Shown: positions 18,734 to 27,188 of the stretch, one piece after another
Position numbering within the stretch: the first letter of the stretch is position 1
Layout: each line of letters starts with the position of its first letter
Source: CAVSRC01 sp963798195
GTDB taxonomy: Bacteria > Pseudomonadota > Alphaproteobacteria > Rhizobiales > Kaistiaceae
Assembly: GCA_963798195.1 (NCBI GenBank)
Contig: CAWCSF010000010.1
Location: 682,001 to 746,000 of the forward strand
Direction: 5' to 3'
DNA: 64,000 nucleotides
The notes under the pieces: generated by a model
Database searches by the model: none
Told to the model about the DNA's origin: nothing
What the model saw: the letters and a program-made list of their open reading frames with translations, nothing else
Position numbers and translations under genes: made by a program

Positions 18734-19213
18734 GGTTGTCGTCCTTTGGAATGACCGGCGGCTTGCCCGCCGCCGGCGAGATGCGTGAGCGGTCCTGGCT
18801 CGTCGGGTCGCGGGTGGGGAATGCACCATCCGCCGGCGGGTCACCGTTCACGGCAGCGAGTGTGAGTCGGTCGCCGGGATTTGGCTAATGAACGAAAGAT
18901 AATTTTCGAGGCGCGACGGATCACGAAGCTGCCGCAATCGGCGACCGCTTGCGCGATCAAGCGGCTCGGCGTATCTAGACAATCATCAGCGCTAGCACTC
19001 CGCTCGCGCAAACCGCCAGAGGAGCGTCAGGATGTCAGCAGCCATTGTCCGTCGTCTCGCTGGTGAGAGGATCGCCGCCTAGGGCCGCGACACGTCGCAT
19101 CCGCCGGCCTCCGTCGGCGCTCGTCTCGACCAGTTGAATTTCCGCCCGCCGGCCAGACGCCGGCGCGTATTCTCTTGCTCCGCTCAGGCGGAGTCCGGAA
19201 CGGTCGAGAACAA
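18734..19213. other. 480-base intergenic region between divergent genes
   Basis: No convincing gene. It should hold the promoters of the small secreted-protein gene (minus) and rsgA (plus). A perfect seven-base hairpin, CGCCGGC/GCCGGCG at 19147-19165, is followed by a T-rich stretch about 50 bases upstream of rsgA and could act as a leader terminator. I cannot place promoters with confidence. Confidence 0.4.
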
Positions 19214-20270
19214 ATGTCCAATGATTTCTCAGGACTGGCCGCGTATGGCTGGTCGCAACACTTTCAATCGCAATTAACGGTCGCCGAACTGGCCGGCTGC
19301 ACGCCCGTGCGCGTGATCGCTGTCCACCGCAGCGTCCTCGATGTGGCAGGCCCCGACTTCACGGGCCGCGTGCCCCCAGTCCGGTCGGAAGATGACGAAG
19401 GGCAGGCGACGGTCGGCGACTGGCTGCTTGTCGATCGCCTTACCGGAGCGCCGGAGCGGTTGCTCGAACGCAAGAGCCTGTTCAAGCGGCGCGCCGCCGG
19501 CACCGGACGGCGCGTGCAGCTCATTGCCGCCAATGTCGACACGCTGTTCGTCGTCACGTCGTGCAACCAGGACTTCAACCTCGCCCGGCTGGAGCGGTAT
19601 CTGGCGCTGGCGCGCGAGGCGGCGGTGACGCCCGTGATCGTGCTCACCAAAGCGGACCTTGCAGGCGATACCCGTGATTATGCGGCGCGCGCCGAGAAGC
19701 TGACGCCCGGCCTCCTCGTCGAGACGCTGGACGCACGTTCGCCGGAGGAGGTGGAGGTGCTCAAGCCGTGGTGCGGCACCGGGCAGACGGTGGCCCTGGT
19801 AGGTTCGTCGGGCGTCGGAAAATCGACGCTGGTCAATACGTTGACCGGCGGCGACCTCGCCACTGCGGCGATCCGCGAAGGCGATGCGCACGGTCGTCAC
19901 ACAACCAGCGGGCGCTCGCTTCACCGGCTGGGAGCTGGCGGCTGGCTGATCGACACGCCCGGGTATGCGCGAACTGCAACTGACCGATGCAAGCGACGGC
20001 ATCGAGGAAGTGTTTGACGACATCGCCGCATTAGCCGCCGCATGCCGCTTTGCCGACTGCAAGCACGAGACAGAACCCGGCTGTGCGGTACGCGCCGCGC
20101 TCGCGGACGGATCGCTCGATCCGGAGCGCTTCGCCCGTTACGGCAAGCTTTCCCGCGAGGACGCGCGCAATTCCGAGGCGCTGCATCAGCGCCATGCCCG
20201 CGAACGGGCCTTCGGGCGCGGCGTCAAGGACGCGGCAAAAGCCAAGCGGGGACGGCACGAACCGTCATGA
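19214..20270 (+). pseudogene. rsgA: ribosome small-subunit-dependent GTPase RsgA, frameshifted by one base
   Basis: Circularly permuted GTPase that helps mature the 30S subunit. The N-terminal OB domain starts MSNDFSGLAAYGWSQHF; the GTPase domain has VLTKADLAG (G4), GSSGVGKSTLVN (G1) and WLIDTPG (G3). Right after DTPG the expected MRELQL is out of frame: bases 19961-19964 read GGGT where GGN is expected, so one extra base shifts the frame. Translation as printed would end at 20017 (about 267 residues) in unrelated sequence. The correct frame resumes at the ATG at 19965 and contains the zinc-knuckle domain (CRFADCKHETEPGCAV) to 20270. Restored length is about 351 residues. It could be a sequencing error or genuine inactivation. 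Confidence 0.88.
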
Positions 20271-20350
20271 TCATTGACGATACAGCAATCGCTGGAGGCT
20301 GGCCCGGAATCGGGCTAGCCTCTCGCCTTCCAAACGGGATGGGGATCATC

Positions 20351-20611
20351 ATGAGCAGGATGGGATCGGGCGCCGTGGCAGCGCTCGCGGTTGTCGGCAT
20401 TCTCTGTGCGGCATCGCCGGCTTCGGCGTTCGTGTCGGTGGCGTGCAAGGCGAAGAACTCTGCCGGCAAGTCATTCGTGCACACGGCGGACGGGATCTTC
20501 GAGTGGGACTCGAAGCTGTCGGCCACGACCTTCGCAATGGCCAAGTGCCAGGACGGCAGCAAGAAGCCGGATAGCTGCAAGATCGTCGAGTGCCACATAA
20601 CCAACCCGTAG
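20351..20611 (+). CDS. small secreted cysteine-containing protein, unknown function
   Basis: An 86-residue product with a signal peptide (MSRMGSGAVAALAVVGILCA, cleavage near ASA-FVS). The mature part is about 60 residues with four cysteines (SVACKAK, AKCQDGS, SCKIVEC), likely two disulfides. I use the ATG at 20351 with GGGGATC upstream; an ATG at 20339 in frame would add four residues. I do not recognise the family. It is 80 bases after rsgA. Confidence 0.6.
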   Translation: MSRMGSGAVAALAVVGILCAASPASAFVSVACKAKNSAGKSFVHTADGIFEWDSKLSATTFAMAKCQDGSKKPDSCKIVECHITNP

Positions 20612-20642
20612 GGCGCTGAGCTTCCGCGCGTCGCCAATCGCC

Positions 20643-21158
20643 TTAGCCAAGGCCGATCCCCGTTTCTCGCTGGAAGTAGATGAGGTCCAGATCCGGCGCT
20701 GCGTCCCTGCCGCCTGCGATTGTCAGCAGCGTGTGGGCCTGGCCGCGATGATGGGTCTGGTGGTTGAAGAAATGCGCCAGCGCCGGTGCAAGGGGCTGGC
20801 TGATCTCAGCCGGGCGGGTCAACGTTGTGTATGTGAAGACGCCGGCCAGGTCGGCCTCGCTGAGCCTGTCCACCCAGGCGATGATGCGTTCGTCCTCGTC
20901 GCGGCGGGCGGCACCGAGAGCCGACAGGTCCTCGAACAGGATCTCATCGAGTCGGGTCTGGATCGGTCCGTCGCCGGTGAAACGGCGCATCCAGACCCGG
21001 TCGGCGACAAGCATGTGATTAAGCGTGCCGTGGAGCGAGCCGAAGAAAGCGCCGCGCTCCGCACGATAGTCGGCGTCGGAGAGCTTGGCGGCGGCCTCGT
21101 AGAGACGTTCGTTGGCCCAGCGGTTGTAGCCGGCGAACATCGCGAAATGATCGTGCAT
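20643..21158 (-). CDS. DinB family protein
   Basis: A 171-residue four-helix-bundle protein of the DinB/YfiT superfamily. It starts HDHFAMFAGYNRWANERLYE, has HGTLNHMLVADRVWMRRF (first metal His about residue 48) and FFNHQTHHRGQAHTLL near 132-147, which supplies the two remaining histidines of the usual metal triad. Members are putative metal-dependent hydrolases or thiol transferases; the substrate is unknown. Divergent from the GST gene. Confidence 0.85.
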   Translation of the reverse strand: MHDHFAMFAGYNRWANERLYEAAAKLSDADYRAERGAFFGSLHGTLNHMLVADRVWMRRFTGDGPIQTRLDEILFEDLSALGAARRDEDERIIAWVDRLSEADLAGVFTYTTLTRPAEISQPLAPALAHFFNHQTHHRGQAHTLLTIAGGRDAAPDLDLIYFQRETGIGLG

Positions 21159-21225
21159 GGTGGTTTCTCCGGCCCGCGGGATACGTCAATATTATTTGAC
21201 GTGACCGGATGGAGGGAATGCCCAA

Positions 21226-21918
21226 ATGGCGATCGTGCTGTACGACCTTTGCGCGGGTGACGCCGAGCGCCGCTTCAGCCCGCATTGCTGGAAGGCGCGG
21301 ATGGCTCTGGCCCACAAGGGCCTCGCCTTCGAAACGCGCGCGACGCCCTTCACGAAGATCAAGGACATCGCCGATGGTTTTTCGCCGACGGTGCCGGTCA
21401 TCGACGATGGCGGCAAGCTGGTCCGCGACTCCTTCGATATCGCGCTCTATCTGGAAGCGACCTATCCCGATGCGCCTTCGCTGTTCGGCGGTGAGGCGGG
21501 CAAGGCGGCCGCGCGCTTCGTCGAGAGTTGGGCCTTGACCGCGATCCACCCGGCGCTTTCCGGCTTGATCATAAAGGATATCCACGATCGCCTCGGCGAT
21601 GCCGATCAGGTCTATTTTCGCGAGAGCCGTGAGAAGCGCATGGGCAAGACGCTGGAAGCGGCTCAGGCGGGCAGGGAAGAGCGGCTCGACGCGTTCCGCG
21701 CCGCGCTCCAGCCTCTACGGTTGATGCTGGGCAAGCAGCCGTTCATAGGCGGCGACGCGCCGCTCTTCGCCGACTACATCGTCTTCGGCCCGTTGCAATG
21801 GGCACGCGTCAGCAGCCCGTTCACCGTCCTGGAGGAGAATGATCCTGTCGCGGCCTGGTTCGGCCGCTGTCTCGACCTGCACGACGGTGTCGGGCGGGCG
21901 ATGCCTGCGGCCGCTTAA
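21226..21918 (+). CDS. glutathione S-transferase family protein
   Basis: A 230-residue cytosolic GST-like protein. The N-terminal thioredoxin fold reads MAIVLYDLCAGDAERRFSPH with SPHCWKARMALAHKGL at the usual catalytic/helix-1 position, the cis-Pro loop PTVPVIDDGG and DSFDIALYLEATYPD (glutathione gamma-glutamyl contact). The C-terminal helical domain ends with PLFADYIVFGPLQWARVSSP. Substrate unknown; the start is similar to fungal-type GST/etherase-like proteins. It precedes a small secreted protein gene by 14 bases. Confidence 0.82.
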   Translation: MAIVLYDLCAGDAERRFSPHCWKARMALAHKGLAFETRATPFTKIKDIADGFSPTVPVIDDGGKLVRDSFDIALYLEATYPDAPSLFGGEAGKAAARFVESWALTAIHPALSGLIIKDIHDRLGDADQVYFRESREKRMGKTLEAAQAGREERLDAFRAALQPLRLMLGKQPFIGGDAPLFADYIVFGPLQWARVSSPFTVLEENDPVAAWFGRCLDLHDGVGRAMPAAA

Positions 21919-21932
21919 GAGGAGGAGCAACC

Positions 21933-22418
21933 ATGTTCAAGACGACCGCTCTGGCGCTGGCAATCGGCGCATTGCCGTTGTCTGGCCTGGCGATGGCAGC
22001 GGATGGCCCCGGTTGCGGCTCCTTCTCGTTGACCGGTGGGGAGAAGAGCGTTGCCGTGGTCGACAATCCGCCGGAGGGCAAGAGCATCGGTGACACCCGC
22101 GCCGGGTGGCGCAAGCTCCTGGACGCGGCCGGCGCCGAGGTTGGCGAAGTGCATTTCGTCGCCACGCTAACCGCGCCCGAGGAAGCCGGACACGGCGATG
22201 TTCTGGCGTCGCAGTACTTCATCGTACTGGCGAGCGGCTGGATCGCCACCCAATCGCTGTACGAATTGCCCAACGCCGCTGACACCAGCCAGCGTGCGGG
22301 CAATGCGGTGCTGGTCGTTGCCGGCGGTACCGGACCGTTCGCGGGCGCGAGTGGCAGCGTCACGATCGAGGCCGGCGATCCGCCCACATACCTCTTCGAC
22401 GTGCACTGCGCGAAATAG
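21933..22418 (+). CDS. secreted protein, possible allene-oxide-cyclase-like barrel
   Basis: A 161-residue protein with a signal peptide (MFKTTALALAIGALPLSGLA, cleavage near MAA-DGP). The mature part alternates short beta strands and includes ASQYFIVLASGWIATQSLYE and GNAVLVVAGGTGPFAGASGS, the latter like the GGTGxFxGAxG turn of dirigent/allene-oxide-cyclase barrels. That fold assignment is by pattern only. GAGGAGGAG lies close upstream of the ATG, and the gene probably shares a transcript with the GST gene. Confidence 0.6.
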   Translation: MFKTTALALAIGALPLSGLAMAADGPGCGSFSLTGGEKSVAVVDNPPEGKSIGDTRAGWRKLLDAAGAEVGEVHFVATLTAPEEAGHGDVLASQYFIVLASGWIATQSLYELPNAADTSQRAGNAVLVVAGGTGPFAGASGSVTIEAGDPPTYLFDVHCAK

Positions 22419-22423
22419 CGTAC

Positions 22424-22455
22424 GAAATGAAAAGGGCCGGCGTCGCCGCCGGCCC
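22424..22455 (-). terminator. intrinsic terminator of katG
   Basis: A nine-base perfect stem GGGCCGGCG (22434-22442)/CGCCGGCCC (22447-22455) with a four-base loop. Read on the minus strand it is followed by TTTTCATTTC, a good U tract, and it lies 22 bases past the katG stop. On the plus strand it could also stop the secreted-protein transcript, but without a U run. Confidence 0.8.
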
Positions 22456-22477
22456 CTGTGAACGACCTGCGCAGCGA

Positions 22478-24661
22478 TCAGCGATGAAGGTCGAAGCGAT
22501 CCGCGTTCATGACCTTCGTCCACGCCGCCACGAAGTCTTTGGCAAACTTCTCCTTCGAGTCGGCACATGCGTAGACTTCCGCGAACGCGCGAAGCTGCGA
22601 GTGCGAACCGAAAATCAGGTCGACGCGTGTCGCGGTCCACTTGACCGCATCGCTCTTCCGATCGTGCCCCTCATACACGTCTTCAGAACCGGCTAGCGGC
22701 TGCCACTTCGTGCTCATGCCCAGAAGGTTGACAAAGAAGTCGTTGGTCAGCTTCCCGGGTTGGCTGGTGAAGACGCCGTGCTTGGAGTTGGCGGCGTTGG
22801 CGCCGAGTACGCGCAATCCGCCGAGAAGCGCCGTCATCTCCGGCCCCGTGAGCCTCAGCAAGTGCGCCCGGTCCACCAGCGCCTCTTCCGGCGCCATGAA
22901 CTGCTCGCCGCTCAGATAGTTGCGGAAGCCATCGGCGCGCGGTTCCAGCGCGGCGAAGGATTCGACGTCCGTCTGCTCCTGCGACGCATCCATTCGCCCC
23001 GGTGTGAAGGGCGCCCGAACGTCGATGCCGGCGTCTTTGCCCGCCTTCTCGATGGCGGCAGTGCCGCCGAGCACGATCAGGTCGGCGAGCGAGACTTTCT
23101 TGTCGCCCGTCTGGGCGTCGTTGAATGCCTTCTGAATCGCTTCAAGTTTCGCCAGCACCTTGGCAAGCTGCGCCGGCTGGTTCACCTCCCAGTCCTTCAT
23201 TGGGGCAAGCCGGATGCGCGCGCCGTTGGCTCCACCGCGCTTGTCGGAGGCACGGAAGGTCGATGCAGAGGCCCAGGCGGTCGAGACCAGCTCGGACACC
23301 GAAAGGCCCGAGGCGAGGATCTTGTCCTTCAGGCCGGCGATGTCCTTGTCGCTGACAAGTTCATGGTTGACCGCCGGAATTGGGTCCTGCCACAGCAGCT
23401 CTTCTTTCGGGACGAGCGGCCCGAGGTAGCGGACGACCGGACCCATGTCGCGGTGCGTGAGCTTGAACCAGGCTCGGGCAAAGGCGTCCGCGAACTGGTC
23501 CGGATTCTGGTGGAAGCGTCGCGAGATTTTCTCGTAGACCGGGTCGAAACGCAGCGACAGGTCCGTGGTCAGCATGGTCGGCCGGCGATGCTTTGTCGGG
23601 TCGTGCGCAAGCGGCACCGTCTCCGGTGCATCCTTGGCCACCCACTGATTGGCGCCGCCCGGGCTCTTGGTCAGTTCCCACTCGAAGCCGAACAGGTTGT
23701 CGAAGAAGTAGTTGCTCCACTTCGTCGGTGTCTGTGTCCAGGTAACTTCCAGGCCGCTGGTGATCGTGTCGCCGCCCATGCCGCTCTCGTGCCTGCTTGT
23801 CCAGCCCAGGCCCTGATCTTCGATGGCCGAGCCCTCCGGGTCCGGGCCGACAAGCGACGGGTCGCCGGCGCCGTGGGTCTTGCCAAAGCTGTGGCCACCG
23901 GCGATCAGCGCGACGGTCTCTTCGTCGTTCATCGCCATGCGGAAGAACGTCTCGCGAATGTCCTTGGCCGCCGCGACCGGGTCGGGTTTGCCGTTCGGGC
24001 CTTCCGGGTTGACGTAGATCAGGCCCATCTGCACCGCGGCGAGGGGGGTCTGAAGCTCGCGCTCGCCGCTGTAGCGCTCGTCGCCAAGCCATGTGCCTTC
24101 CGGACCCCAATAGAGCTCTTCCGGCTCCCACACGTCGGCGCGGCCGCCGGCGAAACCGAACGTCTTGAAGCCCATCGATTCCAGGGCGACGTTGCCGGTT
24201 AGAACCAGGAGGTCGGCCCAGGAGATCTTGCGGCCGTATTTCTGCTTGATCGGCCACAGAAGCCGGCGCGCCTTGTCGAGGTTGGCGTTGTCCGGCCAGG
24301 AGTTCAGCGGGGCAAAGCGCTGCTGGCCGGAACCCGCGCCACCGCGACCGTCGGTGATGCGGTAGGTGCCGGCGCTGTGCCAGGCCATGCGGATGAACAG
24401 CCCGCCGTAGTGCCCGAAGTCGGCCGGCCACCAATCCTGGGAGTCCGTCATCAGGGCATGCAGGTCCGCGATGACGGCGTCGAGGTCGAGGCTCTTGAAC
24501 TCCTCGGCGTAGTTGAAGTCCTCGCCCATCGGGTCGGAGAGTTTGGAGTTGTGGTGGAGCACCTGGATGTCCAGTTGCTCCGGCCACCAGTCGCGGTTCC
24601 TGTGTCCGCGTCCACCACCCGTGAACGGGCACTTGCCGGCGTCGTCGGTCTTTGCGTCCAT
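22478..24661 (-). CDS. katG: catalase-peroxidase KatG
   Basis: Bifunctional heme enzyme that removes hydrogen peroxide (catalase) and oxidises small donors (peroxidase); cytoplasmic. The 727-residue length is typical of the duplicated class I peroxidase. The distal heme side is GLFIRMAWHSAGTYRI, the proximal His is in ALIAGGHSFGKTHGAG, and the crosslinked Met-Tyr-Trp adduct is available (Trp in MAWHSAG, Tyr in GLIYVNPEGPNG, Met in the FFRMAMND region). The C-terminal domain has lost heme residues as usual. It is transcribed away from oxyR, with which it shares a 141-base promoter region. Confidence 0.97.
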   Translation of the reverse strand: MDAKTDDAGKCPFTGGGRGHRNRDWWPEQLDIQVLHHNSKLSDPMGEDFNYAEEFKSLDLDAVIADLHALMTDSQDWWPADFGHYGGLFIRMAWHSAGTYRITDGRGGAGSGQQRFAPLNSWPDNANLDKARRLLWPIKQKYGRKISWADLLVLTGNVALESMGFKTFGFAGGRADVWEPEELYWGPEGTWLGDERYSGERELQTPLAAVQMGLIYVNPEGPNGKPDPVAAAKDIRETFFRMAMNDEETVALIAGGHSFGKTHGAGDPSLVGPDPEGSAIEDQGLGWTSRHESGMGGDTITSGLEVTWTQTPTKWSNYFFDNLFGFEWELTKSPGGANQWVAKDAPETVPLAHDPTKHRRPTMLTTDLSLRFDPVYEKISRRFHQNPDQFADAFARAWFKLTHRDMGPVVRYLGPLVPKEELLWQDPIPAVNHELVSDKDIAGLKDKILASGLSVSELVSTAWASASTFRASDKRGGANGARIRLAPMKDWEVNQPAQLAKVLAKLEAIQKAFNDAQTGDKKVSLADLIVLGGTAAIEKAGKDAGIDVRAPFTPGRMDASQEQTDVESFAALEPRADGFRNYLSGEQFMAPEEALVDRAHLLRLTGPEMTALLGGLRVLGANAANSKHGVFTSQPGKLTNDFFVNLLGMSTKWQPLAGSEDVYEGHDRKSDAVKWTATRVDLIFGSHSQLRAFAEVYACADSKEKFAKDFVAAWTKVMNADRFDLHR

Positions 24662-24783
24662 TGGTCTCCCCTCGCATCATTCGGATTTGGTGCGCGCACA
24701 TCTCCGGCGAGCCGGCAGCGCATCTGATCGGAACCCTGCCAAAGCAGGGCGATAAAATCCAATCATATTGACTGCGTGCGTTC

Positions 24784-24798
24784 ATAAGGCGCACTTAT
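24784..24798. promoter_or_regulatory. candidate OxyR operator between katG and oxyR
   Basis: The 15-base sequence ATAAGGCGCACTTAT is an interrupted palindrome (ATAAG-N5-CTTAT), close to the ATAG-N7-CTAT half-operator bound by OxyR. It lies only five bases upstream of the oxyR ATG and about 120 bases upstream of katG, so it could mediate OxyR autorepression together with katG activation. A second half-site about 22 bases away is not clear. Position and symmetry are direct; binding is inference. Confidence 0.5.
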
Positions 24799-24802
24799 CG
24801 CC

Positions 24803-25702
24803 ATGCTCTCGCTCAAACAGCTTCGGTATTTCAGTGCCTTGGCGGATTCGGGCCATTTCGGCCGGGCCGCTGCGATGGCCGGCATCAGCCAGCCGGCTCT
24901 TTCGATGCAGGTCCGTGAGATGGAAAAATCTCTGGGCGGGCTGCTTGTAGAGCGGACCGGAGCCGGAGCCAGATTGACCGAACTCGGCACCGACGTCGCG
25001 AAGCGCGCAAAAGATGTCCTCGCCGCCGTGCGCGATCTCGAAGACCTTTCCTTCGCGCGGGACGAGCCGCTGGCCGGCCGGATCCGCCTGGGAATGATCC
25101 CGTCGGTCGCGCCATTCCTGCTCCCGCGACTTCTCGATCGCGTTGCCCATCGCTACCCGCGCCTGCAACTCACGATGCGCGAAACGGTGACCGAGCAGTT
25201 GGCGAAGGAACTGGCCGACGGCAGCCTGGATGCTGTGGTCGTCAGCCTGCCGCTTGAGCAGGGCGACTTCGAGGAAGCGCCGGCATTTGACGATGTCTTC
25301 CTTCTCGCCGCTCCCGTGGGGTCGCGCCACGCGGCGCGCTCGCCTGCACTCGCCGAGATGATCGACGCCGACGAATTGCTGCTGCTCGAGGACGGCCACT
25401 GTTTGCGCGATCAGGCGCTGGCAGTGTGTCACCGCATCGATCCGCGCCGCTTGCGCAGCTTTGGGGCAACAAGCCTGTCGACGGTGCTGCAACTGGTTGC
25501 AGCAGGGCAGGGGATTACGCTGGTGCCGCAACTCGCCGTGGACGCCGGCGTCCTTGCCGATCCGCGACTGACTCTGGTCGACTTCGCGCCTCCTTCACCG
25601 CATCGCGTGATCGGACTTGCCTGGCGGAAGAATTCGCCGCGGTCGGAGGACTTTCGCGCCTTGGCCGACCTGATGCGGCAGGCGGTCTCCCCGTCGGTCT
25701 GA
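24803..25702 (+). CDS. oxyR: hydrogen peroxide sensor and regulator OxyR (LysR family)
   Basis: LysR-type regulator of 299 residues. The N-terminal winged helix-turn-helix is SALADSGHFGRAAAMAGISQ followed by PALSMQVREME. The effector domain carries the two redox cysteines of OxyR in LLLEDGHCLRDQALAVCHRI (C200 and C209), corresponding to the E. coli C199-C208 disulfide pair, so peroxide sensing is well supported. It is divergent from katG, its expected target, and is followed 46 bases later by an EamA-type transporter gene. Confidence 0.95.
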   Translation: MLSLKQLRYFSALADSGHFGRAAAMAGISQPALSMQVREMEKSLGGLLVERTGAGARLTELGTDVAKRAKDVLAAVRDLEDLSFARDEPLAGRIRLGMIPSVAPFLLPRLLDRVAHRYPRLQLTMRETVTEQLAKELADGSLDAVVVSLPLEQGDFEEAPAFDDVFLLAAPVGSRHAARSPALAEMIDADELLLLEDGHCLRDQALAVCHRIDPRRLRSFGATSLSTVLQLVAAGQGITLVPQLAVDAGVLADPRLTLVDFAPPSPHRVIGLAWRKNSPRSEDFRALADLMRQAVSPSV

Positions 25703-25748
25703 CTCTTTGGCGTATGCTGCCCGCAGAAGAGTCGTCATGGAGGGCGCA

Positions 25749-26171
25749 ATGGTTGGCACGTGGCAATTCTGGGCGGTCATGTCCGCCGCTTTCGCGGCGT
25801 TGACGGCGATCTTCGCCAAGATCGGCGTCGAGAATATCAACTCCGATTTTGCGACGTTCATCCGGACGATCGTGGTCCTCGTCGCCTTCACCGGTATCCT
25901 GTTCAGTCTCGGCGAATTCCAGTCGCCGTCGTCGGTTTCACCGCGCACCTACCTGTTTTTGATCCTCTCCGGCCTTGGCACCGGCGCATCGTGGCTCTGC
26001 TACTTTCGCGCCCTCAAGCTCGGAAATGCCTCGCAGGTCGCGCCCATCGACAAGATGAGCGTGGTGCTGGTCGCCATTTTCGGCGTTCTGTTCCTTGGCG
26101 AAAAGCTCACGCTCGCCAATTGGCTGGGTGTTGCCCTGATCGGCGGCGGGGCGATCCTCGTCGCCCTGTAG
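25749..26171 (+). CDS. EamA-domain (DMT superfamily) small transporter
   Basis: A 140-residue membrane protein with about four or five helices, one EamA domain rather than the usual two, so it probably works as a dimer. It starts MVGTWQFWAVMSAAFAALTA and includes FAKIGVENINSDFATFIRT and, late, APIDKMSVVLVAIFGVLFLG then EKLTLANWLGVALIGGGA, the conserved EamA ending. I use the ATG at 25749, preceded by GGAGGG; two upstream in-frame ATGs have no such site. Substrate unknown. Confidence 0.82.
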   Translation: MVGTWQFWAVMSAAFAALTAIFAKIGVENINSDFATFIRTIVVLVAFTGILFSLGEFQSPSSVSPRTYLFLILSGLGTGASWLCYFRALKLGNASQVAPIDKMSVVLVAIFGVLFLGEKLTLANWLGVALIGGGAILVAL

Positions 26172-26253
26172 CCCGCGCCAATCGTCGCCTTGTCGGCCGG
26201 CGACAGGCCGGGCTATACAGCCGGCCACACGTCAACCAATGAGGACCGACCAG

Positions 26254-26676
26254 ATGGCCGTAGAGCGTACCTTTTCGATGATCAAGCCGGACGCTACCAA
26301 GCGCAACCTGACCGGCAAGGTCAACGCCAAGCTGGAGGAGGCGGGCCTGCGCATTATCGCGCAGAAGCGGGTTTGGATGAGCCGCAAGCAGGCCGAAGGC
26401 TTCTACGCAGTCCACAAGGGCCGTCCATTCTTCGACGAACTGTGCGACTTCATGTCCTCGGGTCCGACCATCGTTCAGGTGCTCGAAGGCGAGAACGCGA
26501 TTGCCAAGAACCGCGAAGTGATGGGCGCGACCGACCCGGCCAAGGCCGCCGCCGGCACCATCCGAAAGGAGTTTGCCAACAACATCGGCGAGAACTCGGT
26601 CCACGGTTCCGACGCCCCGGAGACGGCGAAGGAGGAAATCGCCTACTGGTTCGCCGGCATAGAGATCGTAGGCTAG
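26254..26676 (+). CDS. ndk: nucleoside diphosphate kinase Ndk
   Basis: Transfers the gamma-phosphate of ATP to nucleoside diphosphates through a phosphohistidine. The 140-residue protein starts MAVERTFSMIKPDATKRNLT and contains the active-site signature NSVHGSDAPE with H117. Length and motifs are standard. I choose the ATG at 26254; an in-frame ATG at 26239 would add five residues that homologues lack. Confidence 0.96.
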   Translation: MAVERTFSMIKPDATKRNLTGKVNAKLEEAGLRIIAQKRVWMSRKQAEGFYAVHKGRPFFDELCDFMSSGPTIVQVLEGENAIAKNREVMGATDPAKAAAGTIRKEFANNIGENSVHGSDAPETAKEEIAYWFAGIEIVG

Positions 26677-26770
26677 GGACCGCCATCGATCCGACCGAAT
26701 CGGGGGATTTCAGTCGAGGAGCGGTCGCAAGCGATCGTCATTCGTCAAACGATTCAATCGGAAGAGAAAC

Positions 26771-27160
26771 ATGAGAACGAGTCTCCTGGTCGTCCTGGCA
26801 CTTGTAACCGGCGCGCTTCCGGCGGCGGCCTTCACCAAAGCCGAGACGAATGGGCTGAAGTCCCTGTCGGGAACGACGCGGCTGATCCAGGCGTGCAGCC
26901 TTCAGGGCCTGTTGAAGATCGCTTCGGACAAGAATGGCTACAAGCCCGAGCACGTCGTGATAGATGCGCTGGGTGCGCCGATCATCGACGGCGACAAGGT
27001 GAACGGCACGGGCGGTGTGCTTCGGAGCCGCGGCAAGTGGTACCATCTGTCATTCGCATGCGCGACGTCAGCCGATCATCTGGAAGTCACCAAGTTCACC
27101 TACGAGATCGGCGAAGCTATTCCGCAGGATCAGTGGGCCCAACTGAACCTATATCCCTGA
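26771..27160 (+). CDS. secreted DUF930-type protein
   Basis: A 129-residue protein with a signal peptide (MRTSLLVVLALVTGALPAAA, then FTKAE). The mature part reads TTRLIQACSLQGLLKIASDK, VVIDALGAPIIDGDKV, then GGVLRSRGKWYHLSFACATS and LEVTKFTYEIGEAIPQDQW. That matches the pattern of the DUF930 family of Rhizobiales, in which two cysteines (here C41 and the one in SFACAT) probably pair. Function is unknown. It follows ndk after about 95 bases. Confidence 0.7.
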   Translation: MRTSLLVVLALVTGALPAAAFTKAETNGLKSLSGTTRLIQACSLQGLLKIASDKNGYKPEHVVIDALGAPIIDGDKVNGTGGVLRSRGKWYHLSFACATSADHLEVTKFTYEIGEAIPQDQWAQLNLYP

Positions 27161-27188
27161 GACAAGGCGGCGACTTGCCGTCACGCCA

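Noticed and set aside
19032..19082. A 16-codon peptide (MSAAIVRRLAGERIAA) with an SD-like GGAGCG, then a hairpin at 19147, upstream of rsgA
   Set aside because: Looks like a leader peptide layout, but there is no run of control codons, and rsgA is not amino-acid regulated. Too weak to annotate.
23361..24794. Long minus-strand frame overlapping katG in another phase
   Set aside because: Arginine- and glycine-rich shadow; katG itself is unambiguous in its own frame.
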